64,000 nucleotides of DNA from Diatrype stigma (GCA_022225965.2 JAKJXP020000043.1:1-64000), one strand, 5' to 3'; positions 10,643 to 25,702 are shown, counted from the stretch's first letter. Notes: generated from the letters alone by a model not told the origin. Translations and numbers: made by a program.

Positions 10643-12900
10643 TCAAATAAAGCAGCCATTGAATCGACTATAGGTGAGGAGGATGAGGGTCCTTTGGGGA
10701 AGGGGCCCGTTCCATTGTATCGAACAAGGGGTTTCTGTCTTTGTTTTGCGTTGAACGATCTCGAAAAGGCAGGCCCGAGGCTGAACTGTACTGCATTGCA
10801 CTGCATGTCTTGTCATGTTGTCGACATTAGCTAAAGAGGGCGCGTCATGTGGAGATCGGAAAGAGGCCATCGTCAATCAGGATCGAGCTGATCGTTCTGA
10901 CTATTTGCTTTTGCGTATGTTTGGATTCCCCCGCATCGCCTGGGTGATGCTATGCTAGTCTAAACGCTAGGTGTATTGTGTTGTGTTCGGTATAATACCA
11001 TTCAGAGGCAGGTCGTTCGGGTTTGCTACTTAGCTATAGGGTTCGGTAGTTGTAGGTCTGTTAATGCTTCGCTCTACGTTGGCCAAAGAAATGCTCGTTC
11101 GTTAGGTATTAAAAAAACACTATTCAACAACAATAAGCACGTGGAAAATCAATCTCTTGTCGCTCACTCTAGGGCTGTCCTCAGCATGTGTGAGATTAGG
11201 GACTTCGATCTTGTTGCTTGACTATACAGATCTAGCCATGGTATTGCTGCTCGTCAGGTATGGTCATTAAGATGGTCTTTGGGCATGCCAACTCATGTTC
11301 AGTCATCGATCACTTGGGAATAGTGGCATCATAGTAAGTTCATATATCTTCCAGGCTCTTTATTAATATATATTTAATATGATAGAGGCACAGCAATTTA
11401 CATTGATAAATCGGGTTTGCCTTGAGTCCTACCTAGACCGTCTTGATGAGATGTCAGTGTAAGAGCCCAGTCAGTAACTATTACAGCGATATGGAGGACA
11501 CCGGTGTCCTCACTGAACATCATACGATTTCGCTAAAATATCGGGCTCACAGCCGAATGTGGTGAGGCCGAAGCTCTGCTGAGATTCGGATTTGGTGTCT
11601 TTCCTTTGCTTTACTCTCCTTTTTTAACATGGTCATTCTCTCTCTCTCTCTCCTTCTATCTCATCTTTTCTCCGTTTCACATAACTTCAACAGCGTAATT
11701 GGGCACAAGGTCACCCCCCAATGGGTTACGACCTATCGAAAGCCCTGGAGCATCACTTCTGCTACTTGCATGTAGCTAGCTCCTCGGACCTGGTGATGAT
11801 AGCTTTGTTTTGTTAGCACTTTTCTTGATGTTCGAACTATCTCTCGATTGTTTGCAATCTTTATGATGTTTTTCATATACCTAATCTAGCAGACTTTGAG
11901 AAAATATTGTTGAGCCTCTTTAGACAAGTTATAATTTTGATTAAAGAGAATACAAGCTATGTAGATATCATAAAACAACGCTGTTATATTCAACTCTGTG
12001 ATATAACGTTGGCATATTACAACCACCGAGATACTGCTTTATGCCATCTCGTTAAACTTGTGCGGGTTTTACATAGACCTCGCCTTGCTATAATATCCAA
12101 CTTCTCAATGCGTGTATGACTGCTTAGCGTAATAGCAAGTGTATCACAGAAATTGAGCTGGGGATTCAGTACCTACATTCCAATCCCTTATTAGCGAGTA
12201 GGACCTCATGAACTTATGTGGGATGTTATTTTAACTCCAGAGGAAGACGCTTTGCAGCTATTAGGGAAGGCGTTTATTCAAAACTTGAATAAGAGAAAAC
12301 TACGTATATGATAGCAGAATATCATCTACTTATATACCAAGTACATTCCAGCCCGAATTTGACACCATTCACATTGTTTGAGCTCTCCTTCTCGCCTAGC
12401 AGATACTGATAAAAAACGCTTCGCCTAAACATTGAAGCACTCATAACGTCGATTTTACCAGTATATCCCCTCTGGCACTTTGGCAAGTGGTATTTGGCCT
12501 TCCTTTCAAATTGTGAAATGTTAACAAAAGATTGTTCGCCTCTATATGAGTTCGTTCAAAAATCATGGTATTTCGCAAGGACGGTTTACAACACTATTTT
12601 ACAGTAGACTTTCGATCTCGGGTTCAACCTACTCCAGATCTGTTAGGGGGTGTTTCTGGAGAGTTGACTATACTGTCAAAAGAGCTTGCCGCTCTGCTCT
12701 TTACATATGCCGAGATTACTTCCGGGTCAACATGACTACATCGTATTTTAATCTACCAACCGCAGTGTATCTGCCCTCAGAGTCTCCAGTCTCTCTTCCC
12801 TTCGCCCAGATGATCCAATTGCAAAAGGCGGTATATCGAAATGCCTCACAATAGACCACGTGATGGGTTGGCTAGATTTCTTGAAGCCTTCACAGTCCTA
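10643..12900. other. Gene-poor block: 3' side of the JmjC gene and beyond
   Basis: After the JmjC stop there are stop-rich frames only; the longest open frames are about 100 codons or less and lack recognisable protein character. The block holds a CT dinucleotide run (11637-11653) and a moderately AT-rich stretch (about 11800-12600). No gene, tRNA or mobile element could be supported. Confidence 0.55.
11637..11653. repeat. CT dinucleotide microsatellite
   Basis: About eight uninterrupted TC units followed by pyrimidine-rich sequence. A simple repeat with no coding context. Confidence 0.8.
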
Positions 12901-15900
12901 TTGAGTCAGGACTCCATGGAGATCCTTTGTACAATGACTAATAACGATGATCGCGTCTATTATACATTTTTATATGGGTAAAGGTATGTGATCCCGTGAA
13001 ACAAGAGCCCAATGATATGATTGCATATCCATCCAGTTGAAACAACAACCCACGCCAATCGTCAGGACCCTGACCCAGCATCCCCATAACGTGAACGAAA
13101 TAAGCGGTTGTAACAGTCCAAGGTAGGTACTCTCCCTGTTTGTCCAACAACACTAGCCAGCATGTCGGTGTTCATCAACCCGCCGCCCCCCACCCCTTGC
13201 CATTTTGTGAATGGTTTCGACGAAAAAGCATCAAGAGTAAGATTAAAGCCATATCGAAACCTGCCTGCTGGGGCGGGACAGGGCTGCACCACCAAGCTTC
13301 TGCTCGCAGAAACGAAAGATCATGAGTTAAGAAATCTCCGCGTTCCAGGAGTATACGGATGTAGCAGCCGTATCCGGTTCCGCCGCGCGCCTAGGCTGAC
13401 TGATGTACTTCCCGCCACCTTATGTAACACGGTGATGTTTTGTTGGGCGGGGAGGGCCCGCCGGCATCCCCCTCCTACACACATCACAGAGTAGTGACCC
13501 TGGGGTTCGGTATCCATGCCAGTATGAGACGAACAAGCCGGGATCCCTATAAAATAGACGTCTACACATATACGTACGAATAGCTAAGGCTTGGATGGAT
13601 CCTTGTGTGATGTAGGTATGCATGTAAAACCATCCTCACCTTGCTTGCCCTTGGCAACCTGCTGCCCTGTTTGCCCTGCCGTGCCCTACACAGAAGTTCA
13701 AGATGAGCCTCACATGCATGCGGACGCAACTCCAGACGTGGATGGTGTGATGTGATGCTCCCCCGACTCAAGTCTTGTCGACAGTGGGCTATTCCGGGAC
13801 ACATTAGCTCATCAACCGGCGGCGATCCGAGCAGGCAAGATCCCGGCTTCATGGTTGAGCGTCCACCAACGGCGCCTCATTAGGCAGGTGAGTTGGACCC
13901 TGAGAACGTGTTGACGAAGCAACTAGACAAACTACCTCGTAGACCTGCATGTCCGTGGGCACACCTAGGTGACTAGGTCTACAGTAGATAGATAGTCTTG
14001 CAGCGTAGGTAACAACGATACAGCCTCGACGTCGTCGTCGTCAGCACGCCACCGACGGACAATCTAATCGCAACTATCGCAGTAGTTGAATGCCACTACT
14101 AGGCGTCTAGTCTAGGTCCTCTAGCTATATTGCAGCGTGCTTATGCAAGTTAATGTTCGATTGATCTTACGTCTCCGAGTTCTGCTTCGTACAGCTCCTT
14201 GTTAACTAATAATCGAACTAATGATTCCCCGCATTGAAAATCTTCACAAGGGTCGCAGTCTAGACTTCAGTTGCTCGTTGAAGACATATGCTTGTAGACA
14301 TTCAAACAGGAATGCTACTGAATACTATGTAGATATCTACAGGGGATGTGCTGGGAGGTGCACAGACCTTTACTTTACGAACCCCGAACCCTTTACGAAA
14401 CTGGATCGCCACGGATTGCCGTCTAGGCCGTCCTTTCCGTCCTCTCCCAACAGCATCCCGCACCCAACAGCCAACCGGACGCCGTGTGTATGTGCGCTAT
14501 ACCTACCTTTCGACACCCGATCCATGCAGATAACAACATACTCGCCCTTCCCATCGTTCCGGTAGCAGCTAAGCCCAGGTAGGTCGAGGTGAGACAAGAT
14601 ACTCCCCGGCGGACGTCGACCCGTCACCATGGTGCCGGCTCCTCGACGCCGGATGGGTGATGACATGATGATCCGTGCCGAGCTGCGATGACCAGCCACA
14701 CACCACACATATCTACCCAGCTCTATAACAAACTTCCAGGGCCGTGTCACGCGGGTTGGCGGGTAGGGATCTTGTATGTATGTCAGCATGAACTACCAGC
14801 CAGATCTGATGAGTTGCATCTAGGCATCGAATATCGCACTTGCATTAAGGTCTAGACGACAGAGTTCCCCGGAATTCTGTGCATGAAGAAAGCCCACTCA
14901 AGCCATCTTATCAATCCGGTTGATGTAACTCTGAACATGGCCACCCTCCAGGGGTTTCGGGTATCACATTCATGCGAGCCCCATAAGATTGATTGATTGT
15001 CCGTATCTACAAGGGAGGGGTCCTCGGAGATGACGTGCCAGACGCAAATAAACGAATACTACCAAGGAGTGAAGGGCAACCTACGACTTGGGCGAACACG
15101 CAGACCTTCATATAACAGAAAAGGCACAGTCGGTCCGTCTCGTGTCTTGCGCCGAAAGGGTTTATTTTCGACTTCCAGGGTTACCCAAATGGTAAATGCA
15201 TAGTAAAGTAGGAGATTACACGTTCGCATAAGGAATCCTATACGCGAGATGCCTCTTTACATGCGACCATACATGAGTAGCATCATGGCACGCCACCCAG
15301 TGGGCTGGGAATTCGAATAGCCATGCAGAACTGAAATGGTCAAGGACAGCTACACCGACGGGGGCTATGCGCAAATATGAGAATCCTCGTCTGTATTGAT
15401 TCATCATTTGATCTCATAGTCCGAATACGTGTTGGTGAGCAAGCATCCCCGTCGTCCCCTCTCAGTACAGATTACGTAGCGTTTGCTGGCGGATATTGGA
15501 GGACACATGTCTCCGAAGTCTCCTGGTTGAATACAGCACCCTATTGACCAGTTTACTCATATAATCAGCTTCGACGAGGCAGATGAGGAGGGTGCTGCGA
15601 CCCGGGATCTTGGTTCCAACACCCGTACTGTATAAGTGATCCGTCAGGTTGGTATCGGCTACGCTATAGTGACGCAGTAACTACAAGCCCCCCATGTGCG
15701 TGGGCTGTTGGATCGTAAAGACTTCGTACTTCGTACATACGGAGATAGGCGATGTGATTTAACGACGCTTCGAAGGGTTGCGAATAGATGAAGAGAACCA
15801 TTGGCAAAGGCTGTGAAATGAATCCTGATGAGTCTAATCATCAGTCTTCAAGGGACGCCGCCTCGCCTCGCCGGACGCTAGTACATACGTACGTCTGGGT

Positions 15901-17100
15901 GGGCGGCTGTGTTTAAGCGAGCGCCGACACTCTGGGCGCGGGCGGTCGCATCAGAAGTGACATATCTGGCGTCTGTCGTTTGCCTGCGCTAGAATCTATT
16001 TGCGGCGTGCTTGCTGTGCCATAAGCATCGTTGTTGTCGATAGATTAGACGCACGATGGCCCTAAGCAACAAACTGTGTAGGTAATAACTAACAAATATA
16101 GACCCTAAAAGCCGGGTGGCGTTTCTCTTCGGCGAGGACGCCTCGCCTCGGAGGGCGTGGTCGATTGCCTGCAGATTAAGTAGGGACCCTGATAGTTGTT
16201 CTCGGTTCCTGCATCGCGCTTATGTTGTTGCACAACTTGATGCAGGAACAGTGTGACGCGCAACGAGTTGGGTTGTGGGAGGTAATCTAGATACTATTGT
16301 GTTAACATGAGCGTATCTTGAGAGAAACACAGTCCTTGGGGTCATTCAGTTTTCAAGCAAGACGAATATTATAGACCTCACCTGCGATACCAAGTCAATT
16401 CTACGTACTACGTTCCCTTGAAGCATCCGAGCACATCAAGGTATTGTACGTAACTATGGCTCTTCCGACTAGTCATGGGCCCGCTAATTGCTTGCTTGCT
16501 TCACTTCCCCTTCCCCTGATTATTGGGCTGTAGGCGTGAGAACCTTAACCTAAGGTTAAATGTAACCACCTAGAAGTTGTTTTGCTCTGGATGATGTATC
16601 GCTTGGCCGATTATGTAGTGCTTGGGCCATATGTACTTAGACCGTAGACATGGAACTTTCGTAGGCCGATCCAGAAGGTTGAAAGTTGACGTTGACGTCC
16701 TATTTACCAACACGGCCGAGTTAGGGATATGTTTCACTTCAGCAGCGACGACTTGGACGACACGTCCCATACGACTCGTTAGCAAATGGAAACTGACAGA
16801 ACTCGGACTTGCCGACCACAGCAACATCAAGGCAGTGTCTAGACCATGGGTACCCCTATTGATGCGTTGGCGGAGGCTTGAGAATGCTGCTTCTGGGAAT
16901 CTTCGCATGCTCATGCTGTCAAGCCGTCTTATCACTTACGCACTGAGGCCCAAATACGACACAGAGTACTGCTGCTACTCAACAATGACACTTCGTGTAG
17001 GCATGAGCAGTGATGTACATAAGCGAAAGAGGAAGACATGCCCATCACGGTAGTATTATGGCGCGATTGCCTATGTCGAGACTACCTACCTACCGTAGCA
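12901..17100. other. Gene-poor block
   Basis: Open frames overlap on both strands and are 143 codons or shorter. The longest (16622-17053, plus) has a 121-codon frame opposite it, and neither shows a domain, signal peptide or splice-linked continuation I can recognise. Recurrent words ACCTAG, TACGTA and CTTCGTAC appear (for example near 13970, 15722 and 15884). Nothing further was supported. Confidence 0.5.
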
Positions 17101-17120
17101 GTTATCTCCAACTTGAGTGA

Positions 17121-17164
17121 CCAGCCAGCCATCCAGCCAGCGAGCCAGCCAGCCAGCCAGCCAT
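17121..17164. repeat. CCAG tetranucleotide repeat
   Basis: About eleven CCAG-type units with two imperfect interruptions (CATC and CGAG). It is a microsatellite in non-coding sequence. Confidence 0.85.
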
Positions 17165-18536
17165 CTAGTCATCGGGTGTCGTGAGCTGCGAGTACTTACC
17201 TTTGTGTGGGGGATAAGTCAACTAGAAGTTCAGTACTAACTAGAAGCGGCTGAAGGGATCGGTGGTTACATGCTGCAGTATTTCAATTGCCGAACGCTGG
17301 TAGATCTTCAGATACCGGACCGGATCCCACCGTCCCACCTTCCCACCAATGATCCCTATATACCGGTGGCTTATGACCTGATACCTGAAAGTAATAGTTA
17401 CCTATAATCTCCCGTATGATTGCGCCATCATTACAATACTGTAGTATGGTCTAAAAGGGGAGCCTAAAAGGCGAACCCGCTAGCTACCCAAGCTAGACAG
17501 TTTGATACGCTACGGATGGAACTACCGACGTGAAGACCAGTCGGGCATCATGTTCTTTCAGGGGGATGTACGAAGTACATAACCACGTGTCGAACAATAA
17601 TGAGCATCATCACGTTATGACGTCGGGGCAATACATACTCCGGAGGCCAGACCCCATGGGCCGCAGCCACGGCCACGGCCAGCGGCCATCGACTTACGGA
17701 GAAGCATGACGAGGTCATGATAATTGTTTGGTAACGCCTACCCTTCTCCTTCTCCTCTATATGGGAGCACTCAAACAACCTCCATGTTGCCAACGCCCGA
17801 ATCTTCAGTCGGTTTGTGCTCTTACAATGACGATTCAATTTGGTTAGTCCTCTAAAAATGCCTTGGTGAACCTAGCCTCTGTGGTAATCCCCGGGAAGTT
17901 TACCTTCATAATCAGAAAGAGCCGACGGACCTGCCACTTTGAAACCGGCAGCCCTATTAGCCGCCACGTGGAAAATACCGTATTGCCGAGACCGTTGCTG
18001 GAATGCTTGCACGGATCAGGAGCGGCAGCGGCGGGTTCCTGACCTCAGAGAGGTCTCACGATCACCTACATGGTTTATAGGCGACAGGGTTACTCATATC
18101 GAAAGCGATAATCAGGGTTCACGCTAACTACCTATATGTAGAGGAGATCCAGATATCATCGTTGACTGGGCAGTATTACCCACGTCTAGCTTGATACCTG
18201 ATCGATGGCTGTCGAAGTTGGTCTGATATATATTAGCACTATATGGATGAATTAGACGACATTCGCAGGGCAGGCTAGCTAACGTGGTAGGAAATGCGGC
18301 AAGAAGATATTTCAAAGAGTAATTAGACTAGGTATTAGCAAAATAGAGTGAAGTTGAGCAACATTAGCGTTAGGCAGTCCCGCCTGCTACCGACAAGGTA
18401 GCGGTATTTTCATACATGTGATACCTAGGACCTGGTTCAGCTTCACCTGAAAGCCGCCCTACCTGTGATGAAGGAGGCGTGTGCCACTTCAAGATCGCCA
18501 ATAGGGAAGCACATGATGACGTAGAAGGAATAGCTT

Positions 18537-18566
18537 GAGAGCTGGAGAGCTGGAGAGCTGGAGAGC
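18537..18566. repeat. Tandem 8-mer GAGAGCTG, 3.75 copies
   Basis: Three perfect copies of GAGAGCTG followed by GAGAGC. Each unit contains the palindromic tetramer AGCT at 8-bp spacing. A related AGCT-phased array lies at 27390-27442. Confidence 0.85.
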
Positions 18567-19928
18567 CTCACGATCATAGTCATACCTAGGTCTAGGTGCG
18601 TGCGTGGGGATGGAGCAACTAACTACTTAATTACTGTAAATTCATTCTGATCCCCGCGCCAAGATCGATAGCTCAGGTTGACGAGTTTTGGACTTTTGGC
18701 GAGGCATTGGCGACGCTGATGTGTGACGGATCGTCGAGCTCTGGGGCTTCTAGGCTGTTAGTGTCCCCAAACCTCGGCGCTAATCTAGAGATCTTCGTTG
18801 TCAGCGCAAGGTAAAAGTCGGCGTCTAACTATTGCTTCGCGGTTCACCACCATCAAGAACCTTAATTAGCGTCGTAGCCAAAGTGGGATGTTCTCCGTAT
18901 CTCGGTCTCCCTTGCTCTAGGTTCGAACGAGCCCTCCCCTCTCCCCTCACCTTGCACACCTCGTGATAGATCGCGAAGCTCATGGTAAGAACCTCACACG
19001 GCCCGCTGCCGTGCGCACCACTGCCGCCACCACGTTATGCGCTTACTGCACCACCTACGGAGGGGCACTCGACCACATGCAAGTGCCGGCGGGCGGGTAA
19101 GATGAGCGAAATAAAAGCGTGGTCTAAACGGCCGCAGTGCGAGAGATTCGACTGTGACGTCCAACAACGTGGACCCAGTTGATAGAGGGAATTACTGCTG
19201 TCCGACTACGTGCTACATACAATAAATGCGCTCACTGGATCCGCAACCTTTGAAAGCCCATTCCGTAGCTGCATACAGATGTCACATATGTACCGTGTAG
19301 GCGGTCGGTCACTTTGGAGATGTTCGCCGTACATAGTAGAATTGTGGAACACAAAGCGTGCAGCAGGGGAAAGGGGAAACCCATACCGTCGGGTTCTCCT
19401 AGACTGCCTACCTAGTATCGAGGTCTCTTGTGCATTGTGCATGCCTCGTGGGGACGCTCGACTGACCGCAGCCGCGCCAGCGACGTGCTGAGATGGGAAA
19501 CATTTAGGCGAGGGAGTTTTTCGGACGCCACAACGCTTAGCCGAGCTCTCGCTGCGTATAGTCCACATATATGTATGTATATACGTAGGTAGGCACTGCG
19601 CCGCAGTTCATACGGCAGTAGGAATACCTACATGCAGTTGTTATAGGTAATAGGTAGTAGGCACGGGGGTGATGGAGGGGAAGGGGGACGGTAACCGAGG
19701 GAGGTGAAGTAAGTTCCAATGGCGAGAAAGAAAGAAACAACACTGCATTGATACCCGAAGGAATCTCATGTCGTCTCAGCTCGTCTTGTGCCTCTACCTA
19801 TGCGTCTGCGGACGCAGTTACAGAGTCACGATATTGCGTATTGATGATGAAACTTGGAAGACTCCCCGTGCCGTCGAATACTCCGACTCTTGGCCGTTGG
19901 TCAGGAATGACCGCCACACTGGCACAGT

Positions 19929-19942
19929 ACATAGTACTATGT
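19929..19942. repeat. Perfect 14-bp palindrome ACATAGTACTATGT
   Basis: The sequence equals its own reverse complement over 14 bases. It is built from the ACATAG/CTATGT words that recur throughout the gene-poor tract. Confidence 0.8.
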
Positions 19943-22900
19943 AGTTAACTTGACTGGAAGAAATTCCAATGCCTCCTCCATACAGAGGACATGAATGAAT
20001 CTGGGCCGCCCGGATGGCCTCCCCGCTCATCGAATGTGGGTGGACCCTGACCCAAGCCAACTGCAGCAGAACCGTATAGCGAAACTCGTGGCCAATAGGG
20101 AAAAGCATACACAGACGTAGGGCCATCCCACCCCCCGTGCCCCCCTTAGGATGCAGATAGTAATCCCGAAAAATAGGTGATGGTGGGACGGATGTGGTGT
20201 GAAGCATGCAGGAACAGATGCACCACGCACCACACCTACCGAATACCTGCTCAACCTAGCCTGCCTGCTAGCGATTTAGCTAACTAGATGCTATAACTAA
20301 CTATAGCCTCGTCGCCTACTATGTCTATACTTAGTATGTACCAGGTAGTATGCGCACACACACGCACATACGCATGCATACGTATGTATAGGTAGTCAAT
20401 TAGTGAATGACTAGCAGCAACTGCAAAGCTGAACGAGTGTAGGTACTATGTAGTCATCAATATTCGCAGTACGCATTGGCATTGGCACAGATATAGACAA
20501 ACTAGGGTCTGAGCAAGAAGCCGTTTTGACCTGACCGGACCGGAATATACCACTGGCTCCGAGACAGCTCTTTCTTGCTAGTATGCCAATAGTCCCTCAG
20601 ATATGAGGCTGGTCTGCCTCCGTACGTGCCCACTCGCACATCAGCTAGTACTGAGCTGAACCGACCGGTGAGCGGATTCGAACAGGGCTATTCGTAGTTA
20701 GCAGTTGAATAAGCTTCTCTCCGAGAGGTTTGGCCAGGAGGCGGCTTCTGTCCCTCAACGTCTGCTCCATAAAGTGTAGGTGGAGGCGGGGGAGAAGTAT
20801 AGGCGTACTGTATAAGCGGAGGGGCATACTTCCATTCGATTCGTAGTACTTAGTCTAGCAACAAGCATATTGGTTGGTGGTTCCTTACCCCACCGCGTTA
20901 TTTTCTATGTGGCATGTGGCACAACTTCTTGCTCACGTACATATAAGCACTTATGTCAGTTTGTCACCGCCGCGCCCGCCTCTGGTATCACAGACTATGC
21001 CATCCGAGCGGGCCGGAGGGCGAGGGGGCACCGAATAACGCGTCGTGTCGACGCGCCGATGTACTAGTCTACGGTTCTACGGGAGGCGGCGCGGGAAATG
21101 CATCGTGAAGACACACTTCGTACTTCATACCTCATCGTGAAATAGGTATCTCCAACGCTGACTAGGGATGTACATAGTAGTATGTAGGCACGCCTAGGGA
21201 CACACTAACTACCTTTTCTAGGTAGTCTGGTGGAGTTCTCGACTTCAGCCGGCCGTTGAGATCTGGCTGATCGGTATGTACCAGATATCTATTCCTTGAC
21301 GCCGCCGCCCGGCACGTGAGCTAACGCTGATGCCACGCGGTTTTGTGCGATACCTGCATATGTATGCACAAACATATGGATACATGGCCTGGTACCGGTG
21401 GATATAGTTAGTGAGCGTTTTTGGCTCGCAAAGCTGAGGAAGGGTTCTCCAGATTCGCGTCCGGATGCGGCAGTATAGGGAGTCGCTCACAATTATCTAC
21501 GGCATCTTGCCTACTCCATTATGGTATTATCCGGCCAACCCGCTTCGGATGATTCACTTCACAGCTGACGGGCGATGGGTGACTACGAGGATAACTAGCA
21601 AGCGAAATCTTGTACTACCACATACATGGCACATGGGTTCCCGAGATCTCGTCGGCCGGCGGCTCCTATCATGTGATCCATGTGATATGACCGAGTCCTA
21701 TCTGTAGGTCTTGACGCTGCATCTGCGCAAAAAGCTTGGGCTGCAATTAGCCGACTCTCCGCCTATGTAGCATCGTGGATGTACGTACCTAGGTAGGCAG
21801 GTATGCAGGCATGCAGGTGGTGAGGACCTCGGGACGGGAGCTGTGGGCTATGCATCGTTACTTTGTACCTAATTGGATAATCAAATTAGCTCTTGTTGCA
21901 AGCTCTTTACAATACATAGCTATGTAGTAGTCTACTTCGTTAGGGATTGACAATCGTATCCCTCAAGAAGAGCTCTACCATCTGACTATGTATCAGGGCT
22001 TCTCAGGTAAGCATGGAAATGATCATCTTCGACACTCTGGGCTGCGAGGCCGCAAATATTCCGAACGTTCTCGTCTCGGCAGTCCAGTTACCACACCGTA
22101 ACTATCTTACGTCGAAACTCACTTGGAAATGTAGTGAGTAGCTCGACGCTCTACGTGACACCATCATATTCTTACATAACTACATACTAACGAAGTAGGT
22201 GAGTAGCATCGACATGTCAACATGTGCGCCGCCGCCACCGTCGCCGCCGCCGCCGTGGCGGGGTGAAGAGGGAAAAGTGTGGGCGCGGCTTGAGATATCA
22301 CCGTGCCTTGCAGGGATCAAGGACAACCCGGCAGCAAGCAGGGGAGCCTTGTCACATCTTCATGGACAGGAACCGGGACTAGGCCCGATGGACACCTGTC
22401 AAATGCTGTCAAGCAGAGGCAGAAGCTGAGGCAGAGTTGACTGCCTAGCTACTTCGTACTGACTTTCGACATGGAGCGTGGTCCGTGGGTGACAGTTCTG
22501 ACAGATTGGGCTGATCTCTCATGCCCATGCCCATGCCCCCCTGGACCGCTGCTGCGGGTGGCATTGCTTCATTTCCCCATCCCATCTGGGCTACTATCAG
22601 CATCATCAGATGTCTGTTCAATGGCGGGGGCCCAGAATCCCAGATCAGCATCCAAATCGTGGAGCAACGACTATGCTCTAACATGTGTAGTTGTATGACA
22701 TTACTAGCAGGTGGGATCGCGCATAATGTGACGAAGGCAATCCAGCGCGTCAATTGGCCGACATCGTGATCACGAGCTTTAAACCTCGCTCGTCGAAGAA
22801 GTGGTGGTAGCAAGTATGTATATGCTTGCCCAGCTACCTAGTTAGAGCCAACATGTAAGGCCTAGTTAGGGCGAAGTGATGATATGCGATATGCCCTGCA

Positions 22901-25675
22901 TTACTGCTCACCACCGACAGCGACGTCCGAGACGACCGGTAAGCGGATAGCCTATGGAGAACGCCTAGTGCAAGAAGACGGTGGCCCTATGAGATCGTCG
23001 TCGGGCTTCAATCCTACCGACGGGCCGCCAACTGGGACATCTGATAGGCGAGACATCCAGCGTAGAGCGTGGGAAGTATTGGCTGTAATGACACAATAAC
23101 TACCCCGAGGCTTGAGCGAGAGAAAATCATACAGAAGCCTAGACGAGCCGAGCCGGTCCTTCGTTAGAGAACCGACGCCCATTCGTCAATGGGATCGTGG
23201 GGGGTGGGGGGATGTTAAAGAAAGAGTTCGCGTTCCCGATATTTCATTGGAATGAGGCGTTCAACATTGGACGACTTATCAGCCAGTCACATGGGCGCTC
23301 CCTGCTGCCCGCCAACGCACGATACACAATACATACGCTATACGTAGATTTCGCCCGCACAAGATCACGATGCCTATCGCCGCAAAGAATCTGCAGGAGT
23401 GAGATGCTTCGGCGCAGTGGTAACGTTGGCATGCCAAGAGGCCCGTTGATGTTTATCTGTCTGTCGCACAGCACAGCGTGGCTTGGTCTTGCGTTGCAGT
23501 CCGATTCTATGCATATGTGAAGCCACCCCCGGCGAGTTGCACTGGACGCGACATTGCGCGGTAACATAGTGAGTGAGTGGTTTTGACATTGACAATGGGG
23601 TAGGATGCTACCGAGGCCTATGGCGAAGATCTCCTGGGCAGCCGATATTGGACTCGATAGGGTCACTTGTGATTCGTTATTGCATACTTACATACTATCG
23701 TATTCGGGCCTGGGTCGGTTTCTGCATGAGGCACATAGTGTACGAAGCAGTATAAGACGACGGGGAGATCTAAGACACGGTCATATATGGGCATGAGCAT
23801 CGACTGACTATTTAGTATGTACCAATTTAAGCTTATGATCAACACTGAGAATGCTCGGAAACAGACCCGGCATGCCAGAGATCAGAGCTAGATGAGCGCT
23901 GGCTTCCGCGGTGCTCGGATTCCTCTTAGGTTCGATACTGAAGGCCCTAATATCGATGGCATTCGGGGATCAGGATGATTTTTCTTGACAGTACTACCAT
24001 AGGCAAGGTAATAACTATAGATTGCGGCTGGATCAGATTGTATTCTATGCATGTACTCCGTGGCATGTCTCCGTTGCACGAGTGTGTCTAGGTATGCATC
24101 GGCCGGGCTCTACCTCGTAACCAGTGAATATTGTATCTCGCACTCTCTCGTTCGTAGTACATGCCCCGTAGAGAGCCGTGGCCCGTGGTGGCGCTGCGAT
24201 ATCCACCCGGATCTACTGCCGTGCTAGGGAAAACGGCGAGAACGTTTTTAGCCACCACCATATAAGAACGCAAAGAGCGTCACGGCGGGAATCGGCTGAA
24301 AGCAGCGTCGGCCTATCAGAAGCGCGGACCAGTTCTCGTCAACACCCGATTCGGTAGCCACGGATTTATTGACCTGAACATGGGCGCGTAACAAGATCTC
24401 GTCAACGAGGAATCACATCCTCTTCCGGGGCATCAGCCCGATTATCTGCTTACTTACATCTGCGGGCTTCGTGTGGGAATCTCAGCTTACCCTGACCAGT
24501 AGCGATTAGCTCTTACATACATACCTACGGACTGACTGAATACCTTGTACCCAACAATATTGACGTTGGTCTCTATGTAGCTAGTTAGTTAACCTTCAGC
24601 TTCCTGGTGATCCTTCTTGATCGCTCGCTTGCTTGCATTTTGACCTCCGTCTCTTCTTACCATACATGCGCTACACTGTCTAATATTCGTCGGCGAGACT
24701 GTGAAATGCAGCCGATAAGACGCCGCCCGTCCTATCTACTCATCTCTCCGTCCATTATCGACAAGTGCGACGCAACGTCCGCCTATCACATCCCACCAGT
24801 GTGCGACAACGATATCGTGGCTGCCACGGCCACAGCGTCAGAAGCAATTGGCTCTGTCACTGGTGCGCGAATGCCTACCTCCATACGAAGTATGCAACAG
24901 CACGGAGACCTGAACGTTAAGTGCGAGTACGGGCCGGCCTTCATTGGCCCTGGACTGGGACGGACCAGTAGTTATTGGCAAGTAGATACGGATCTCATTA
25001 TTAGGCGGCAGATCACAAATCCAGGCCAGCGAAAGCCTTGATCGAACAGGTGAGGACGCTCGAAACCCGGGCCAATTCGTATACACGTGTGCAGATCACC
25101 AATTTATTTTTCTCGGATGCCCATCCAACAACATAGTATGGGAACGAACACACGCGCCGCACACATGCTTCTCTGCCCACACGCGCTATAGAAACTTAAG
25201 TTGACGGGCAGACGGGAGACGGGAAACGGGGATCGGGGAACGGGAGAGGATGAGGACCGGGAACATCTGCATGGACCAGAGGAGCAACCACCTGGCACCT
25301 GGCAGTTGGTTAAAAATGGAGCCATCCGGAAGGGACCGCGAGCACTGGACCGCGAGCGCTGAAGCGCTGAAGCGCCGATCGAGCACTGGCGAGAGAGAAG
25401 ACGGAAAATGCAGAAAAAGGAACACGACCATGCACAAACACGACGATACACCACCGGATTGACGAATTGACCCAGCAGCTGCCTACTATGTAGAGGGACA
25501 AGCCTGGGCCGTGTGTTCGTTCCAGGGGTAGTTGCATCTGCCCTCCCTCAGGCAGTCAGGCTTCAAGGTTGTCTCCCCCCTGTTCCTCTGTCCCTCTGTC
25601 TTCTCTGCCAACCCCTGCTCCCCGGATCCCTGTCACCTCTTGCTCGCCCACTCCCCGGCTCTCTGCTATTATAAG

Positions 25676-25702
25676 CCCTGTCCCTGTCCCTGTCCCTGTC
25701 CC
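25676..25702. repeat. CCCTGT hexanucleotide repeat, four copies
   Basis: Four perfect CCCTGT units followed by CCCC, in non-coding sequence. Confidence 0.85.

Larger units (their letters stand above)
17101..21780. other. Gene-poor block with short tandem repeats
   Basis: Contains a CCAG tetranucleotide tract (17121-17164), an 8-bp tandem repeat (18537-18566) and many ACATAC/GTAGGTA words. It also has a perfect 14-bp palindrome (19929-19942). Frames are short and lack protein character. No RNA gene was recognised. Confidence 0.5.

Noticed and set aside
16570..17053. Overlapping frames of 143 (plus) and 121 (minus) codons, possible gene
   Set aside because: Open on both strands with no domain, signal peptide, splice continuation or coding-type composition; likely chance.
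17121..17164. CRISPR-like regular repeat
   Set aside because: It is a plain CCAG microsatellite with no spacers, and the organism is a eukaryote.
20650..20700. TTCGAAT-type T-loop resemblance near 20675
   Set aside because: The flanking bases do not form the five-pair stem and no cloverleaf is possible.
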